From Gordionus sp. m RMFG-2023 (taxonomy: Eukaryota; Nematomorpha; Gordioida; Chordodea; Parachordodidae), in the NCBI RefSeq assembly GCF_954871325.1, contig NC_088775.1:91332805-91396804 (forward strand): a stretch of DNA of 64,000 nt, in the 5' to 3' direction. The position numbers and the translations under genes were made by a program. A model generated the notes under the pieces. That model was not told where the DNA came from. It worked only from the letters and a program-made list of their open reading frames with translations, and ran no database searches. Position 1 is the first letter of the stretch, and each line of letters opens with the position of its first letter. Of the stretch, positions 12,701-25,236 are shown in pieces.

Positions 12701-15700
12701 TACATATGAGCTTCTTTATAATTTGCAATGCTTATATGTTTATTTTTTTGGGCATTCTCATTTTTTGTAAAAAGAAATTGAGCTTTTGGAATATTTATTG
12801 AACCTTTTTGAAAGAATTTTTAATCTCATAATTTTTTTTATAAAGTTTAGAAATGTTAATACAAAAGAAATATATGGAATAATGGATCAAATAAAACCTC
12901 TTTGCGACTTTATTTTTTGATATTATTTTTTTGTATGGTGACCAAAGAAATAACATAAAAGTAATGTAGTGCTAATCATTATGAATACCATTAATTGTCT
13001 CTAATTAACTGATAGTAAATATGAATATTAGTCTTATTGAGTTTTTGCATCATTTTTTGTTAATAAATATAGCTTTAGAGAAAATTATATTTTTTTTATA
13101 ACCAAAATTTGAAAGAAATTGTAGATACGCATATAAAAAGATTAATTATTTCATTTTTCAAAATCGAAATTATAACCAATTAATTATTATTATGATGTAT
13201 AGCTGTTCATTGCCCAATTAGTACATAACGATTATAAATTTTTATATAGATTTTGTCAATTAGATTTTTGTTGAAAATTCTTAATTTTAATATCTTGTCC
13301 CTATAAAATTTTTATAGTTTTCTAAATTCAATACTCAATTAATTAAAAATTGAAAGTTTTAAAATTTTATTAGAAATTTTTGGTATAACTAGAATGTTTA
13401 AAATCTAATCAAAAATAACACTTTTAAAAAATATTTCAACTATAATTATTTATTTTTAGTAACTTGTATAAGTAATTATTTATATTTTATAACTCATGAA
13501 AATTAAAAATATTGATTTATAAAATGAATAATTTTCTATTGAACATATTTATAAACGCATTATATTATCTCAGTTTTTGATGATAAAATTATAAGTTGTA
13601 AGATATACTGAGTAGTCTTTCCCTATTCATTTGCTCAAATAAAGTTGTTTAAAATAAAAATTATTAGTATTTAACATATTTCTTTTTTAAAATAATATTT
13701 AATATGTATTGAAAATTTATTTTATTCTCATAATTATATATACACCCAAGCGCATACGCAGGGGATGGGGTAAAGGCAGACACCCCCCCCCCCCCTTTTC
13801 CCAAAGCCAAAAAATGAAAATGATGGCTAAAATATTTTTTTTAAATATTACTGTTTTATGCTTATTGATTTAAATTTTATATTAATATTTTCTTCCTTTT
13901 ATCGCATATATATTTCAATTTATATTTATTTATCACATAAACAGCAGAAATAAAATACACTACAAAATTATTCTATGTATTAATATAGATTTCAAATTTT
14001 TATTGACCTTATATTTATTTATCTATCATTTTAAAATTTTCCATAAAATTATTCACTATTATAAAGCTATAATATATATCAAAAAACTAATATTTAATTT
14101 TTCATATTTATTTAAAAAATGGATATAGGGATCTTTTTATTCCAGTCATTTCACAAAACAAAAATATATATAAGATAATTTTATTCACTCTTAGTAATTA
14201 AGATTTTCCACCTAATAAATCTATTAGTGGAAGAATCGTTTATATATTGATCAACAAAATATAAAGCTTTCAAAGGAGTTAGAAACATTTAAAAGTATTT
14301 TTTATAGATTTTCTCACTGAAATCAACCTAAAAAAATTAAGGCAAATTTTAATGATAAATAATAAATTATATATAATTGTTTAATCAAAGGTAGCTACAA
14401 GTCCATATGACTAATATTAAAATAGAGATAGTTGAAGAATAGTACGAAATAAATCTCTTTATTAGCCTCTTAGATTTTTAACCCAGTATAGTAAAAGGTA
14501 TTTGATTCAGGCAGTGCAAATCTCAAATTATTACCGCTGAAACATACCGAATATATTTCTAAATCTTGATGGGGGAAAAAAATTAATTATTTTTTTACAT
14601 ATTTTTATTCTGAGGATGTTAAATTATAGAAGACACTACTAGCTGAACAAACTTGGTGTAAATGGTTAACTATGGTTAATAATATTACAAAAACTGCTAT
14701 ATTTGATTTGCATGATTTTAAACACATTTTAGACTATAGCAATGAAGATTAAAATATTAGCTCAATCCAAAAGAATATTGAATTTTAGATCATAAATTTG
14801 TAATATGCATCTTCTTAATAAAATTTTTCAGGCATTAATCTATATATAATTAATATGTATAACAAATTAAAGGCTTATAAAATTTGTAATTTTTTAACAA
14901 ATCTTATAATCGCAAAATATGTTCCATTTTACTATTGAATTAAATTATGATATAATTAATAAAAAGAATTTAAATGAAAATATGGAAAGGTATTTTATAT
15001 TATGCATGTAAACATAAAATTTTTGAATGGATGAACATAGTATTTTTAACATTGAGATTGTATTTAAGTTATTTTTAAGATTTTGATATAAAAATTAATA
15101 AAATCTAAAAATAAAGTGGCTCTGAATACCCACCACATAAAGGTTAAAATTTACCGTACCCTAAATGTTTTAAATGATTTTTAAATTTTGTATTAATAAA
15201 ATATATTAATAGAGTATTTTCTTATTCATCTATTTTTTTATAATTAATTTTTATGGACAATATAACTCCGGTATCCCCTACTTTCAATGAAACTGTCACT
15301 TAGTTTACAAAAATACAAGCCAACCATCTTCATATTAGCAGTGACCCTAAACACTTCTGGTTTTCTTTAGCTTGTTTATTAAAAATAAATCTCTATTCAA
15401 AAATTGCTAATATGTACCCCTTCAAAATCTGCCCCATGTCTTTAGATTTATAATTAAAGATTGTGTTCAGATATTAAATTAGCATAAATATTGACGAAAA
15501 AAATAATATCAACGACACATCTATTCAGAGAAACATTTATAAATAATTTTATTATGTGATTAGAATTAAAATTTGTATTTAAAAATTTTTATGTATATTT
15601 CTATGAAACATTTTTGGAATTATTTTATCATATTAATATACCATTATGGTTTAACTTCAAAATATTTGTATATTTGTAAATTTTTTTATGCGGGATAATC

Positions 15701-16705
15701 ATATCTTCTGTCTCCCTTTCTCTCTATTTCACTTAAATATTTTAAATTATTTAAACAATAACTGATATTTTAATATACGATAATATCTTATTTATAAAAG
15801 TTTATGTGCTTGGCTTAAAACTTAAAATGCCCTCAAAAATGTTTGAAATAAAAAACCTATAATATTTTGATATAAATATATAATAAAAATAATGATTACC
15901 TAAATACAGTAAAATATTGTTTGTTGAATACAATAAATTAAATTGTTTTTTAGGCTTGGAAAAAATTTTTAAAACTTATTATGGGGTTGGAGCGGGCTTT
16001 GAGATTTTTTAATATTTAGCCAGGCCTGACCCTAAAATTATTTTTAACTGCCGGCCTGGCCTTTATTTTCAAAATATCTAAGTTCTTGAAGGGTCTCTAT
16101 GATGTAAGTAGTATTAAAATCTATAATATATATAAAAGCCGTGTCACAACAAGCCAATAGTATTGTTTTATAAAATATTCGTCCAATAAAAATCATAAAT
16201 GTTAAGCCAATTTCAATTTTATCATGGGATTATATATTTATTTTTAATATAATGATGATTTTCACAGATGGAAAAAAATTAGGTAATTTATGTTACATAT
16301 GATTTTATTTTATTAAATATTTCACATTGTATCCTCAACGTTAGCCTCAGATTTTAATAAATTATAAATAAATGAAATTCTATCAAATTTTAAAATATAG
16401 CCTAGCCATTTTATCAGAGGACTAATATTTTGATTTTCACAGTATCAATGTTTAAATTATCAAATATATTTTTTTTATATAAATATATATCTTTTAATTA
16501 GGTAATTTTTATGTATTTGCATTTATATGATTACTAGATGATACATCAAATTTGACAAAGAATTAAAATTTTCTCCTTAATTTTAAGATGGATGAAATAA
16601 ATTAAAAAACCATGCATTATTAATTAGCACTTTTATAAAATATCATAAATTCATAAATTTGCAACTTGGTAAATCATTGTAATTGTTATCATTGAAGCAT
16701 ATGCC
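9790..16705. other. Long AT-rich region without a supported gene
   Basis: Almost uniformly AT-rich. Small items: a GAAA microsatellite near 10258-10283; a slightly GC-richer patch at 10860-11000; a 68-codon plus-strand frame at 11276-11482 that I do not recognise; a patch at 13745-13800 with CGCATACGCAGGGG and a poly-C run, resembling one end of a hAT-type element; a broken plus-strand frame at 15254-15455; and GGCCTGGC-containing sequence at 16020-16070. None is convincing as a host gene. Confidence 0.5.
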
Positions 16706-16713
16706 GTTAGCAT

Positions 16714-18150
16714 CAGAGATGTAAACCCAGACCCTGAAGGCTCGTATTTTGACCCCGAAACCCAAACACTTTTTAAAAGTGGAGGGTTTAAGGGTTATAG
16801 GTGTCATAAAAAATTTTAAAAATAATATAAAAAAATTTTTATTTGTTAACTTTCGTGGATCTTAGCGTTTTTCTTACAATTTTCTTGCTGGACTTCCATT
16901 TTATTTAGAGATTGATATCATAAATTATTTTGTAGGTAATAATATTTTATTATGTATATTTATATTGACTATTAATGATTGCCAAAAAATAATCACTTTA
17001 AAACTATCATTAATAAAGCAAGGGATATTGTAAAATATTTAAGAACTCCCACAATTGTAAGAATATTAAAATCAATGAAAAAGTTAATTTCAATATTAGA
17101 TTGCACAACACGTTTATTCTCAATTTGTATGATGCTAGAAAAATTATTAAGTTTGAAAGATTTCTATAATGATTTTCACAAGCATGTTAAGTCATTTTGT
17201 AGGAAGATGATTGGTGCCAAATAAAGGACCTTACTAATGTATTAGTTTCTTTAAAATAAAAACATTAAGATTACAATCAAAAATTATGTTTATCTTATTT
17301 TTATATCATATGGATTATATGCCGATTAGATTTAGAAAGATTTACTAGTCCTTTTTTATAAGAAATATTATAAAACATAAAATTTCGAGAAAAACAATAT
17401 TTGCAAAATAGTGTTGTATACTTCTCTATATATCTAGACCCTCGATATCAGGTTTTATCGAGTATTAAGCAAAAACAAATGGCAATACCATCTTAAAGTT
17501 TAAGGGCATACACAAAACTCCATTACTTACAATATATTGGAGGCTACATCGTAGTAATAATACAACCTTGATGATTTACTTTTAGATAGAGTAAAGAAAA
17601 ATCATATTAGAATCAGATAGAAAGGAGGATTAAAAAAATGTCTATTGCATCTTTGATAGAAAAGTTCTCAGAGTTAAGAGAATAAATAAAGATCCAATTA
17701 TTTAAATATTCTGTGAAGAAAATTCTTCAATATAACCAGAATTATATAACTTGTCTAAAATCGTCATGGCTATACCGGCAACACAAGTATAATATTTTAT
17801 GTATTATAAAGATATAAATCTATTTTCGGTTAGCGTAGATGGATTTTCTTCTTTAAAATGTATGTTATCCAATTTACTTGAAACCTCAAGGATGATATAT
17901 TATAATTGTGCGATTGAATAAAATATTTTAAATATAAATTATTTCATTTTTAAATTTTTTATCTGTAAATTATGAATATGTGTATATATTGAAGTATAAT
18001 AATAAATGAATTAAAAAAGTCTTATTTTGAATCTTTTTTTAATGTTCCCTGAACTCGGCAGAACTCTGAACCTAAGCCCTTTTTAAATTTTTTTACTGTA
18101 CCCGAATTAGGACCTGGACCATGTTTTTTGTTGAAGGGTTCACATATCTT
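16714..18150 (+). mobile_element. hAT transposon remnant with perfect 8-bp target duplication
   Basis: Flanked by GTTAGCAT on both sides (16706-16713 and 18151-18158). Ends are CAGAGATGTAAACCC on the left and the inverse of AAGATATGTGAACCC on the right. An 8-bp duplication with short imperfect inverted ends is the hAT signature, and hAT transposase fragments lie inside in the plus orientation. At 1437 bp it is shorter than a full hAT, so it has lost sequence. Confidence 0.8.
16979..17495 (+). pseudogene. hAT transposase, decayed fragments
   Basis: The frame at 16979-17224 reads INKARDIVKYLRTPTIVR, then LDCTTRLFSICMMLEKLLSLKDF, which matches the hAT core region where related proteins have a TRWNS-type motif followed by MLERLLELK. 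Near 17419-17490 a second segment contains YLDPRYQVLSSIKQKQ, the LDPR-type motif that follows in hAT proteins. The two segments are out of frame with each other and stops lie between them. No BED finger and no dimerisation motif were found. It lies inside the element bounded by GTTAGCAT, which supports the family call. Confidence 0.65.
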
Positions 18151-18299
18151 GTTAGCATAGCTGATATTTACAATCTTGCTATTTATTATCATATTGACTA
18201 TCGTATAGGATATTCCATGTTATGCATGTATTCAACTGAATACCTCTCATATCTTTTCTGATGATTTGGACTTTCTATATGCATTCCATAGTTATGTAT

Positions 18300-18740
18300 T
18301 TTTTCTCATCACTTCATAATTGTTGAAAGTATATTATTCATATAATTTTTGTTTTACTTATAAATAACTATAATTTAAGTTAACCTCCTATTATTTGTTA
18401 ACTTAGAATATCTTTTTGATTTTTTCTATTGTAATTTAATAATAATGTCTTAAATTCTTTTATATTTTGTGCCTATGTAATAAATCATTTGTTATTTAGG
18501 GGGAGTGGTGTTTGTTTAAAATTTAAATTAGGATGAACATATTTCACTGATTTTTATATAAATTAGGATGAACACATTTCACTGATTTTTATAAGATTAT
18601 TTTGAAAAATTTTCACAATAATATAAAATGGCAAAAAAACGTATATATTAGACAGATTTAATTCTTATAAAACCCTTATATAGGACTTATTTTCTGGATC
18701 CAAGAAAAAAAAATTATTATGTGTTTTACTAATTTTTACG
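18300..18740 (+). repeat. Dispersed repeat, copy 1 (second copy at 54240)
   Basis: Blocks at 18300-18400 and 18590-18740 match 54240-54500: ACTTCATAATTG, GTTTTACTTAT, GAAAAATTTTC, ATTAGACAGATTTAATTCTT and TTTCTGGATCCAAG. An extra short duplication (AAATTAGGATGAACA, twice) sits at 18523-18570. It may be the leading part of the hAT-type relic that follows. Confidence 0.5.
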
Positions 18741-19740
18741 ATGTCTTACGAGCTACAAATGATACTTGTGAAACCTATAAAATCTGCTGCACTATAACCT
18801 ATAATCGCAGATGAAACCTTGGATATATCTATAAAAGAGCCGCCTTTGATATGTTTTCATATATGAATGAATTCTTAGTATTTTATTATATCGGAAACAA
18901 ATTCAGGATATTTATACAACGAAATCAAACATATATTTACTTAGATATTCTTTAGACATCATAAAATGCAGTGGCTAATGTTATGATAAAATAACATTAT
19001 CAATAGATATATGGTTTACAAACGTGTCCTAATAATGAAAAATTTAGAGTAATCTATGTAAATTGTGCAAGTATTAAATCTTTTAGTACAAGATTCATTT
19101 AATACTATAGGAAATTAACAATTAATAATAGTATCAATAAAAGATTTATTATTTGTTCGATATTCTCCCTAACAAATGCGGAAATTTCGTTCTATTTAAG
19201 ATACAAAGGATAATTCAATTTATAAGTCAAAATTTATTATATAAAATAAGTTTTTTGACAAATTTTTATTTCTTAAAAATGATAATAATATTTGAGAGAT
19301 TATAAGTTTTAAATGCTGAAATCCAAAGGTCTTAATTATATTTTCAGAATGTTAAATATAATAGAAATTTAGATCAAAATTCTTGAGTGATTTGTTTTGA
19401 TAAGTTTTGCGGAGAATTTAATTTAAAGCTAAAGAAATATATTTAAAGGAGATCAACAGAAAAAAAGCCTTTAGGATTCGAAGAAGCCAGAATTTATCAC
19501 ATCATCAATTCGGGTCAGTTAATAAATATTATAGAAATATACATAACCTTCCTATAAAAATTAAGTAAGTTAAAAAATTATTATGCACGATTTATTAAAA
19601 TGTTATTAACAATTCCCATAGATTCTTATTTTGCAGAACGATTGTTTTTAGGACTAACACATCTTAAATATAACGTTCTACCATGAAACAACAACGGTTA
19701 AATCATTTACCAATACTAAATGTTAATAAAGAACAAAAAA
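18740..19740 (+). pseudogene. Second hAT-type transposase relic (TTF/ZMYM-like type)
   Basis: At about 18799-18860 the frame reads IIADETLDISIKEPPLIC, matching the ADETTDIS segment with its catalytic Asp in the TTF-domain type of hAT proteins. At about 19621-19735 two adjacent frames give SYFAERLFLGLTHLKYNV and MKQQRLNHLPILNVN, matching the C-terminal dimerisation motif (SAERSFS...LK..., then ...QERLNNLAIL). Spacing and order fit one protein of this family. Many stops and shifts lie between. Terminal repeats were not located. Confidence 0.6.
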
Positions 19741-19744
19741 ATTT

Positions 19745-20490
19745 GATTTAAATTCCATTATAAATTTTTAAATAAAAATGAAAAACATATTATAATCTTA
19801 AAAAAATCTTAGCATTTATTATATTATATACCTGACAAAATAAAAAATATTATTTTATTTAGTCATTTATATTATAAATATTTTAAAGGGGGTAAATAAT
19901 AAGATTTTCTATACAAAATTAAAATTACAAAATTTTTCTGTTTTTTTATAATTAATTAAAAATAAATTGATTTTGAAGTTTTGAATTGTCGGGTAAATAT
20001 TTAATGCCAAAAAAGACTAATATTTTTTCCGAGTTTTTCTTTTAAAAAATATATTCCAATTTTGGAACTTATTAATAGCTATATTATATATATTCTAAAT
20101 TCAAATCATGCCAGATAATGAAAAAAATAGGTATCAGAGAAAGAAAGATTCTTCAATGAAAGAATTTCGTTGTTTACCTTTTAAATCATTTTCTCCTTTT
20201 TTCTAAATAAATTTATATAAAATAATAAATATAATGTGATATTACATTACATTAAGCCCTCACTAATCTACATACCAGATCTGTTTCTTTGAAAAATACT
20301 AATTAAGAATATATTTATTTTATAACATGATATCGCTTACCTCGCAATTTTAATAAATCTAAGATATTTATTATTTATTAGTGAAATGTAAACTAGGGGG
20401 TAAAAAAAATACGACATTATTATAAATTTATATACACAATTTGTCATATTGATTTCTTTAATAATATTGATATTGGTATAATTTAAAAAA
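19745..20490. other. AT-rich spacer
   Basis: No reading frame, inverted repeat or known repeat recognised. It ends in a poly-A run just before the fold-back element. Confidence 0.5.
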
Positions 20491-20497
20491 AAAAAAG

Positions 20498-21775
20498 ATA
20501 AAACACTAAAATATTAAAACAACTATATAAAAATATCTAAAAATATATAAAATTACTAAATAAAAATATGTATTAATAGTATCGAAGGCTCTAAAAAGAG
20601 CTAAATTTAATAATGAAAATGTACCTAAAAGACAAGTATAATTGTGTTTATAAATTTGCAATTTAAGTTTTTGTTTAAGAAATAAGGATTCGCGATTTTC
20701 GATTGTTATGCTAAATATTTTTCGTGATAAAGTTTTTAAAAAAATATATGTAGACTGTGAACAATTGCTGTTAGTTGAAATGACTATTGGCTGAAATATA
20801 AAGTTATTTAATTTTGAATATTTATTAATTTTTTTATTTTCCCCACAAGGGTTTGTATTAATTGATGAAGGAAAGAATGATACACAGGTTGTATCTCAAA
20901 TAAGGGATTTCCCATTGGACAAGGGGGTGCAGGTTAAGCAGTCGGGTCTGAGGCCGTCTTGTAATGAGAGGTTGGTAGGTTCAAGGATGTTGGGTATTTA
21001 AGCCTTATTAAAACGTTATGTATGATTTTATTAATTGCTTTATGCCGGAGAAGCGTCCTTGGCTACGGTTGCAGTTTAGACCGTGTCTGGCGTTAGATTG
21101 AAATAGTAGGCTGCATTGTGGCAAGAGTGTGAATGTGTAAGCGAGCATCCTAATGTAAAGCCTATAGTAACTCTCAGTTGGTCATTGATTTATATATTAT
21201 CTAAGGTTTAGGTTGGAAGTGCTTCGAACCATTCATGCCCACCGTATTTATCTTTGTTTTGTAATAGTTGTATATCGCTGATTTCGGTAGGGTTTAGACT
21301 ATTTTGTAATTTTTTTATTAGGGTTTTGATGATAGATTTGTTAGAGATTTCGGTAGGAAATGTATAACCGTCTGGGGTTAGGAGATTCCATCTTTCTATT
21401 GCTGCTGATAGAAGATCATCATGAGGAAATATGAATGATGAGATCGCAGAATTGTGCGATAGGCCGTTTGATATAAATAGAGAAAGCGAAAGTAGTTCTA
21501 AGGGGATCAGGCAATTTTTTACAGTCTACATATATTTTTTTAAAAACTTTATCACGAAAATTTTTTAGCATAGTAAGCGAAAATCGCGAATCCTTATTTC
21601 TTAAACAAAAACTTCGAAATTTTTAAACACAATTATACTTGTCTTTTAGGTACATTTTTATTATTAAATTAAGCTCTTTTTAGAGCCTTCGATACTATTA
21701 ATATATTTTTAATTTTGTAATTTTATATATTTTTGCATATTTTTATATAGTTGTTTTAATATTTTAGTGTTTTAT
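20498..21775. mobile_element. Fold-back element with 270-bp inverted arms
   Basis: Arms 20498-20768 and 21510-21775 are near-identical inverse copies, from ATAAAACACTAAAATATTAA through the hairpin GGCTCTAAAAAGAGC to TATGTAGACTGT. The 740-bp centre is clearly less AT-rich than its surroundings and holds a retroelement-derived segment on the minus strand. No clean target duplication was seen. A related single arm is at 2130-2400. Class unknown: a non-autonomous transposon that captured foreign sequence, or two inverted repeat copies flanking an unrelated insertion. Confidence 0.7.
20830..21516 (-). pseudogene. Retroelement pol-associated C-terminal module, fossil
   Basis: The minus-strand frame from about 21516 to 21208 contains RWNLLTPDGYTFPTEISN and ends GGHEWFEALPT. 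This is like the segment that follows reverse transcriptase in many invertebrate retroelement proteins (GAWLKALPS-type). Further along are pieces like HGLNCNRSQGR, KAINKIIHNVLIRLKYP and a QDGLRPDG-like region, matching the GLSC...GR...RPDG order of the same module, which may be endonuclease-like. It is old and broken in several places. The assignment rests on my memory of motif order, not on a search. Confidence 0.5.
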
Positions 21776-21779
21776 TACA

Positions 21780-23525
21780 AAATAAAATTTTATGAGTTAA
21801 AAAATTTCTTTAATTATTAAATAATTATTAAATTTTTTTAAAAAGTTTGTTTGATCAAACTTTACTTGTAACTAATAAACCTATTATTTTTTCTTAAAAT
21901 TATGTGTAAAATAATTTTCTGTTTTGTACACTCTTTTTTAAAAATATGTAGGTTATAAATTTGTTTAAAACTTTCCAACTTTTTCTTTATTTGAATAGTT
22001 GAAAATATTCTTAAAAATTATCTAATTTCTATGAATTATTTTTATATAAAAGGTTATGTGTAGGTAATATCATTAATGCTTTGGTATGGAGGATATATAA
22101 ATATATTTATTCATTATCATACAAAATAAAATAGTAAAAATAAAATTATATATATTAATATATTTCTTTTTAAAATGAATCAAATATAATGTGCCTCCAA
22201 TAAAATAGCTCGTCAAAGAATAAAGGATAAGTTAAATCCTCTTAATTTGATAAGAGGTGTACCAGAAATTTTTAATTTTTTGATGCGAGATTACTCATAT
22301 ATTTTTTTTTAAATATAATTGAGGAAAATAAAATTTGTTTAAATTATGGTGTAATAGTAAAAGATAATATAAATTCAATGCACAAATTATCCTGGCATAG
22401 TTAACTCTATTTTCAGGATATTTGAAATTATAATATCTATTGTCTATTATTTTTTTTATTAAACTAATAATACTTTAATTATTTTCCAGTTAATGGGCTT
22501 GATAATTTAAGTAATTAACAATATAATATATTATTTAATTATTTCTGAATAAAATAATTACTAAATCTTAATCCGTTTATACATAAATGTCTATATATAA
22601 TTTAGAAAAGAGGATTAACAGAGATAGTAAAATAGAATATTTCCTTTAGACAAACCATTATATAATATATATTAAAACTGTTTATCAAGAAAAATAAGAG
22701 CACAACACAAACCTTTGTTCATCTTTGATTATTAATAATAAATTTTGAGCTTAGTAATCTTTAATTTAATAATCATTTATTTAATATCAGGTTTGCCATT
22801 TTTCACACATTGTGTAGTTAATTTCATCATTTTTCTGAAATAAAATAGTGTATAATCACAATAATTAAACTTAAATTTATAAAAATGTTACAGATTTTTA
22901 TTAAAAATTATATATTTGTTATAACATTTTAATTTATTTAAAAATATAAAATATATTTAGTTAAATTTGAGAATAATTTTATATTGTATCTATATATATC
23001 TAGTTTACAAACTTTTATTATAAATAATATTCAAAATTTTAAAACATTTATTTTAATTTTTATTAAATAATTTCATTCTATTTTAAATTTTACCTTAAAG
23101 ATTTATTGTCCAAATAGACTTTATAGACCATTGATATGCAATTTAAAGATTATTAATATGTAATTTTAAAATAAGATAAAGAAACATAATTGAAAAATTA
23201 ACATAGAAATATTATTAATTCTCTTTTTTATATTATTACAATATTCATAATAAAATAAGTCACATTTTTCTTTTATTTTATTATTATAAATTACATTTTA
23301 TCTCCTTTAACCAAAATTTTTTTTCCTTTTATATCTTTTTTTAACAATAAATAGATAAATCATCAAATAACCAATTATGTAAAATGAAAAATGTTTGTTT
23401 AAAATTGATATCAAAAAAAATATAACAATTGTCAAAATAAATTAATTTTAAAATAATGTAAATATGATAAAATAAAACGTTAATATAAAATAATCTCAAT
23501 CACTTATTTAACAATAACCAATAAG
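21780..23525. other. AT-rich region, nothing recognised
   Basis: Among the most AT-rich parts of the window, with long T and A runs. No exon-like segment, repeat pair or inverted ends were seen. Confidence 0.5.
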
Positions 23526-23532
23526 CTTGCAG

Positions 23533-24041
23533 ATGTGAAGTCCTAAATCTTTGAACAAGGATAATGAAGCTTATGAAGGACTAAGGTTTTAGATATTATT
23601 TAAGAAAAGATATGATCTTCTGGAATTTTTAAATATTTGGAAATTTTAAGCTGCTCTAGAGTTTGGAGTTTAATTGGATAGAATAGATCTATATAAGAAT
23701 AGAAGCAAATGGGAAATTGTCTTCAGTTCTATTGGGTCAGAGTAATTCTGTCAGGCCTCTTTCTATAGGATCTAATATGTCCAGGTGGTTCAATTATTGC
23801 AGGTATTTGAGCTTTAATATATATAATGAACCTTTTAAGGTCGAATTTATGAACGATTTAATTGAGATGACCATCTTTCCTTGTTTTAATTTCTATTCTT
23901 ATAGTCACAATTTTACTCACTTGTAATTTAATCTATATTTCACATCTTAGTAAAGAAATTAAAAGCTATAAGTAAATAACTATTATATATTTTTTTAATA
24001 ATATATATTTATTCAATAATCCTTAATTTGGGACTTCACAT
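23533..24041. mobile_element. Short inverted-repeat (MITE-like) element
   Basis: ATGTGAAGTCCTAAAT at the left is matched in inverse at the right (AATTTGGGACTTCACAT). The 509-bp interior holds a 69-codon plus-strand frame (23717-23926) that I do not recognise. A target duplication could not be fixed, so the exact ends are uncertain by a few bases. Confidence 0.5.
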
Positions 24042-24046
24042 GCGTA

Positions 24047-24338
24047 TCTTCTTTCCCAAAAAATTTAAATTCTAATCCGGTTGATATAGCCGAGAAAAAA
24101 AATAATGAAATATTCCAAATTCACAAATTATATTTTTACACCGATTGTTATCTCTTCCCTTGGACATGTGCCAAGCGGAACTTTAAAGTTTTTAAAAAAT
24201 ATAGGGGATAAGACAAGAGCCCTTACATCAGAACCTAAAGAATTTTATTTTTTAAAACAAAACCTTCAAATCACAATTTTAAAATATAATTACGCATGTT
24301 TTTTGGGAACTTGTAGTCCCACCTCCGTTTTTATATAA
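24047..24338 (+). pseudogene. LINE-type retrotransposon, C-terminal end of the polymerase protein
   Basis: The frame 24105-24338 (77 codons) contains FTPIVISSLGHVPSGTLKFL and ends with EPKEFYFLKQNLQITILKYN. This matches the conserved tail of non-LTR reverse-transcriptase proteins (VPIVISSLG.VP..T...L..I). Just upstream, in another frame, PVDIAEKKNNE resembles the segment that precedes it in these proteins. Only the 3' end is present, as expected for a 5'-truncated non-LTR insertion; no poly-A tail or duplication was fixed. It starts immediately after the inverted-repeat element. Confidence 0.6.
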
Positions 24339-24597
24339 TATTGTTTTATTTTATTTTATATTTGATGTGAGAAAACTATATTGAATAAAAATATATTATT
24401 TAAAAAAAAAAAATTATATATTTTTTATGATACTGAGAATATAACTTATTACTATTGATAAATAAACAGTCATTGAAAATTAACTTTGATTACACTAAAA
24501 AAAATCAATATTACCTGGGATTTTATTATTAATTGAATTTCCATTGCATATAAAAGTTAGAGATTAAGATAAATCAAAAAAACACACCAAAAATATA

Positions 24598-25236
24598 CTA
24601 AACCAAAAATTCAAGCCTTTCTTTCAGCAACTTCTTGATTTTACATAGATCTTGAAGATTCATTATTAGTAAAAATTTAAGCCCTTTATTTTAACGTATA
24701 TATCCTTTATAAAATTTGAATTTAATTTTAAGATAGAACTCCTTTTAATACAAACATTTAAAAATTCTCCCCTATAATTTTTGTTCTTATCCATTCCCTC
24801 ACCGGTGTAAATTGTGAATAACCTTTCAAATAAATTCAGTTTTTTAATAAAGCATTATTCTTCCATATGAAGCATTAATTAATTAACAAATATTTAAAAA
24901 TTTCTACCAATCTTTAACTAGGCTATGACATCCAAACTACAAACCTCCATTTTTAGTTTAACCTTCTCTTCATTTCCTCCCTTTCGAAAAGTGTAATATT
25001 TACGGCATGTGTTAATTTAATATGGTCAAGAAACACATTATTTCTAGAGTGATCAGGTTTAATAGCTTTGATGTTTAAAAAAATCCCTATAAAAAACTAA
25101 CGCCATTCCGCTTTACTTCTTTTTCGTTAACTCTTATTATTGTTCGATTAATATGAAATTCATTCAATTTTAATTTGTTTAGCAGAATCTGCTAATTCCC
25201 TTCTATATTATAACCTAATAAAACCCGGTTAAAATT
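24598..25236 (-). pseudogene. Unrecognised minus-strand coding region, broken or spliced
   Basis: Four successive minus-strand segments look coding, each ending at a stop: about 25191-25087 (LNKLKLNEFHINRTIIRVNE, then KEVKRNGVSF), 25087-24953 (KAIKPDHSRNNVFLDHIK, then FEREEMKRRLN), about 24853-24666 (KKLNLFERLFTIYTGEGMDK, then ILKLNSNFIKDIYVKIKGL) and 24663-24598 (MNLQDLCKIKKLLKERLEF). All lie in one orientation with sensible amino-acid content, unlike chance frames in AT-rich DNA. Either this is a host gene with small exons or a decayed transposon protein. I do not recognise the family and propose no function. Confidence 0.4.

Noticed and set aside
15254-15455. Plus-strand frame beginning MDNITPVSPTFNETVT
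   Set aside because: One internal stop, no splice support and no recognised domain; too weak to call, although the later part (SSDPKHFWFSLACLL) vaguely recalls non-LTR retroelement proteins.
20498-21775. Histone gene pair suggested by the stem-loops in the two arms
   Set aside because: No histone-like peptide in any frame between or beside the arms; the hairpin lies in a repeated arm.
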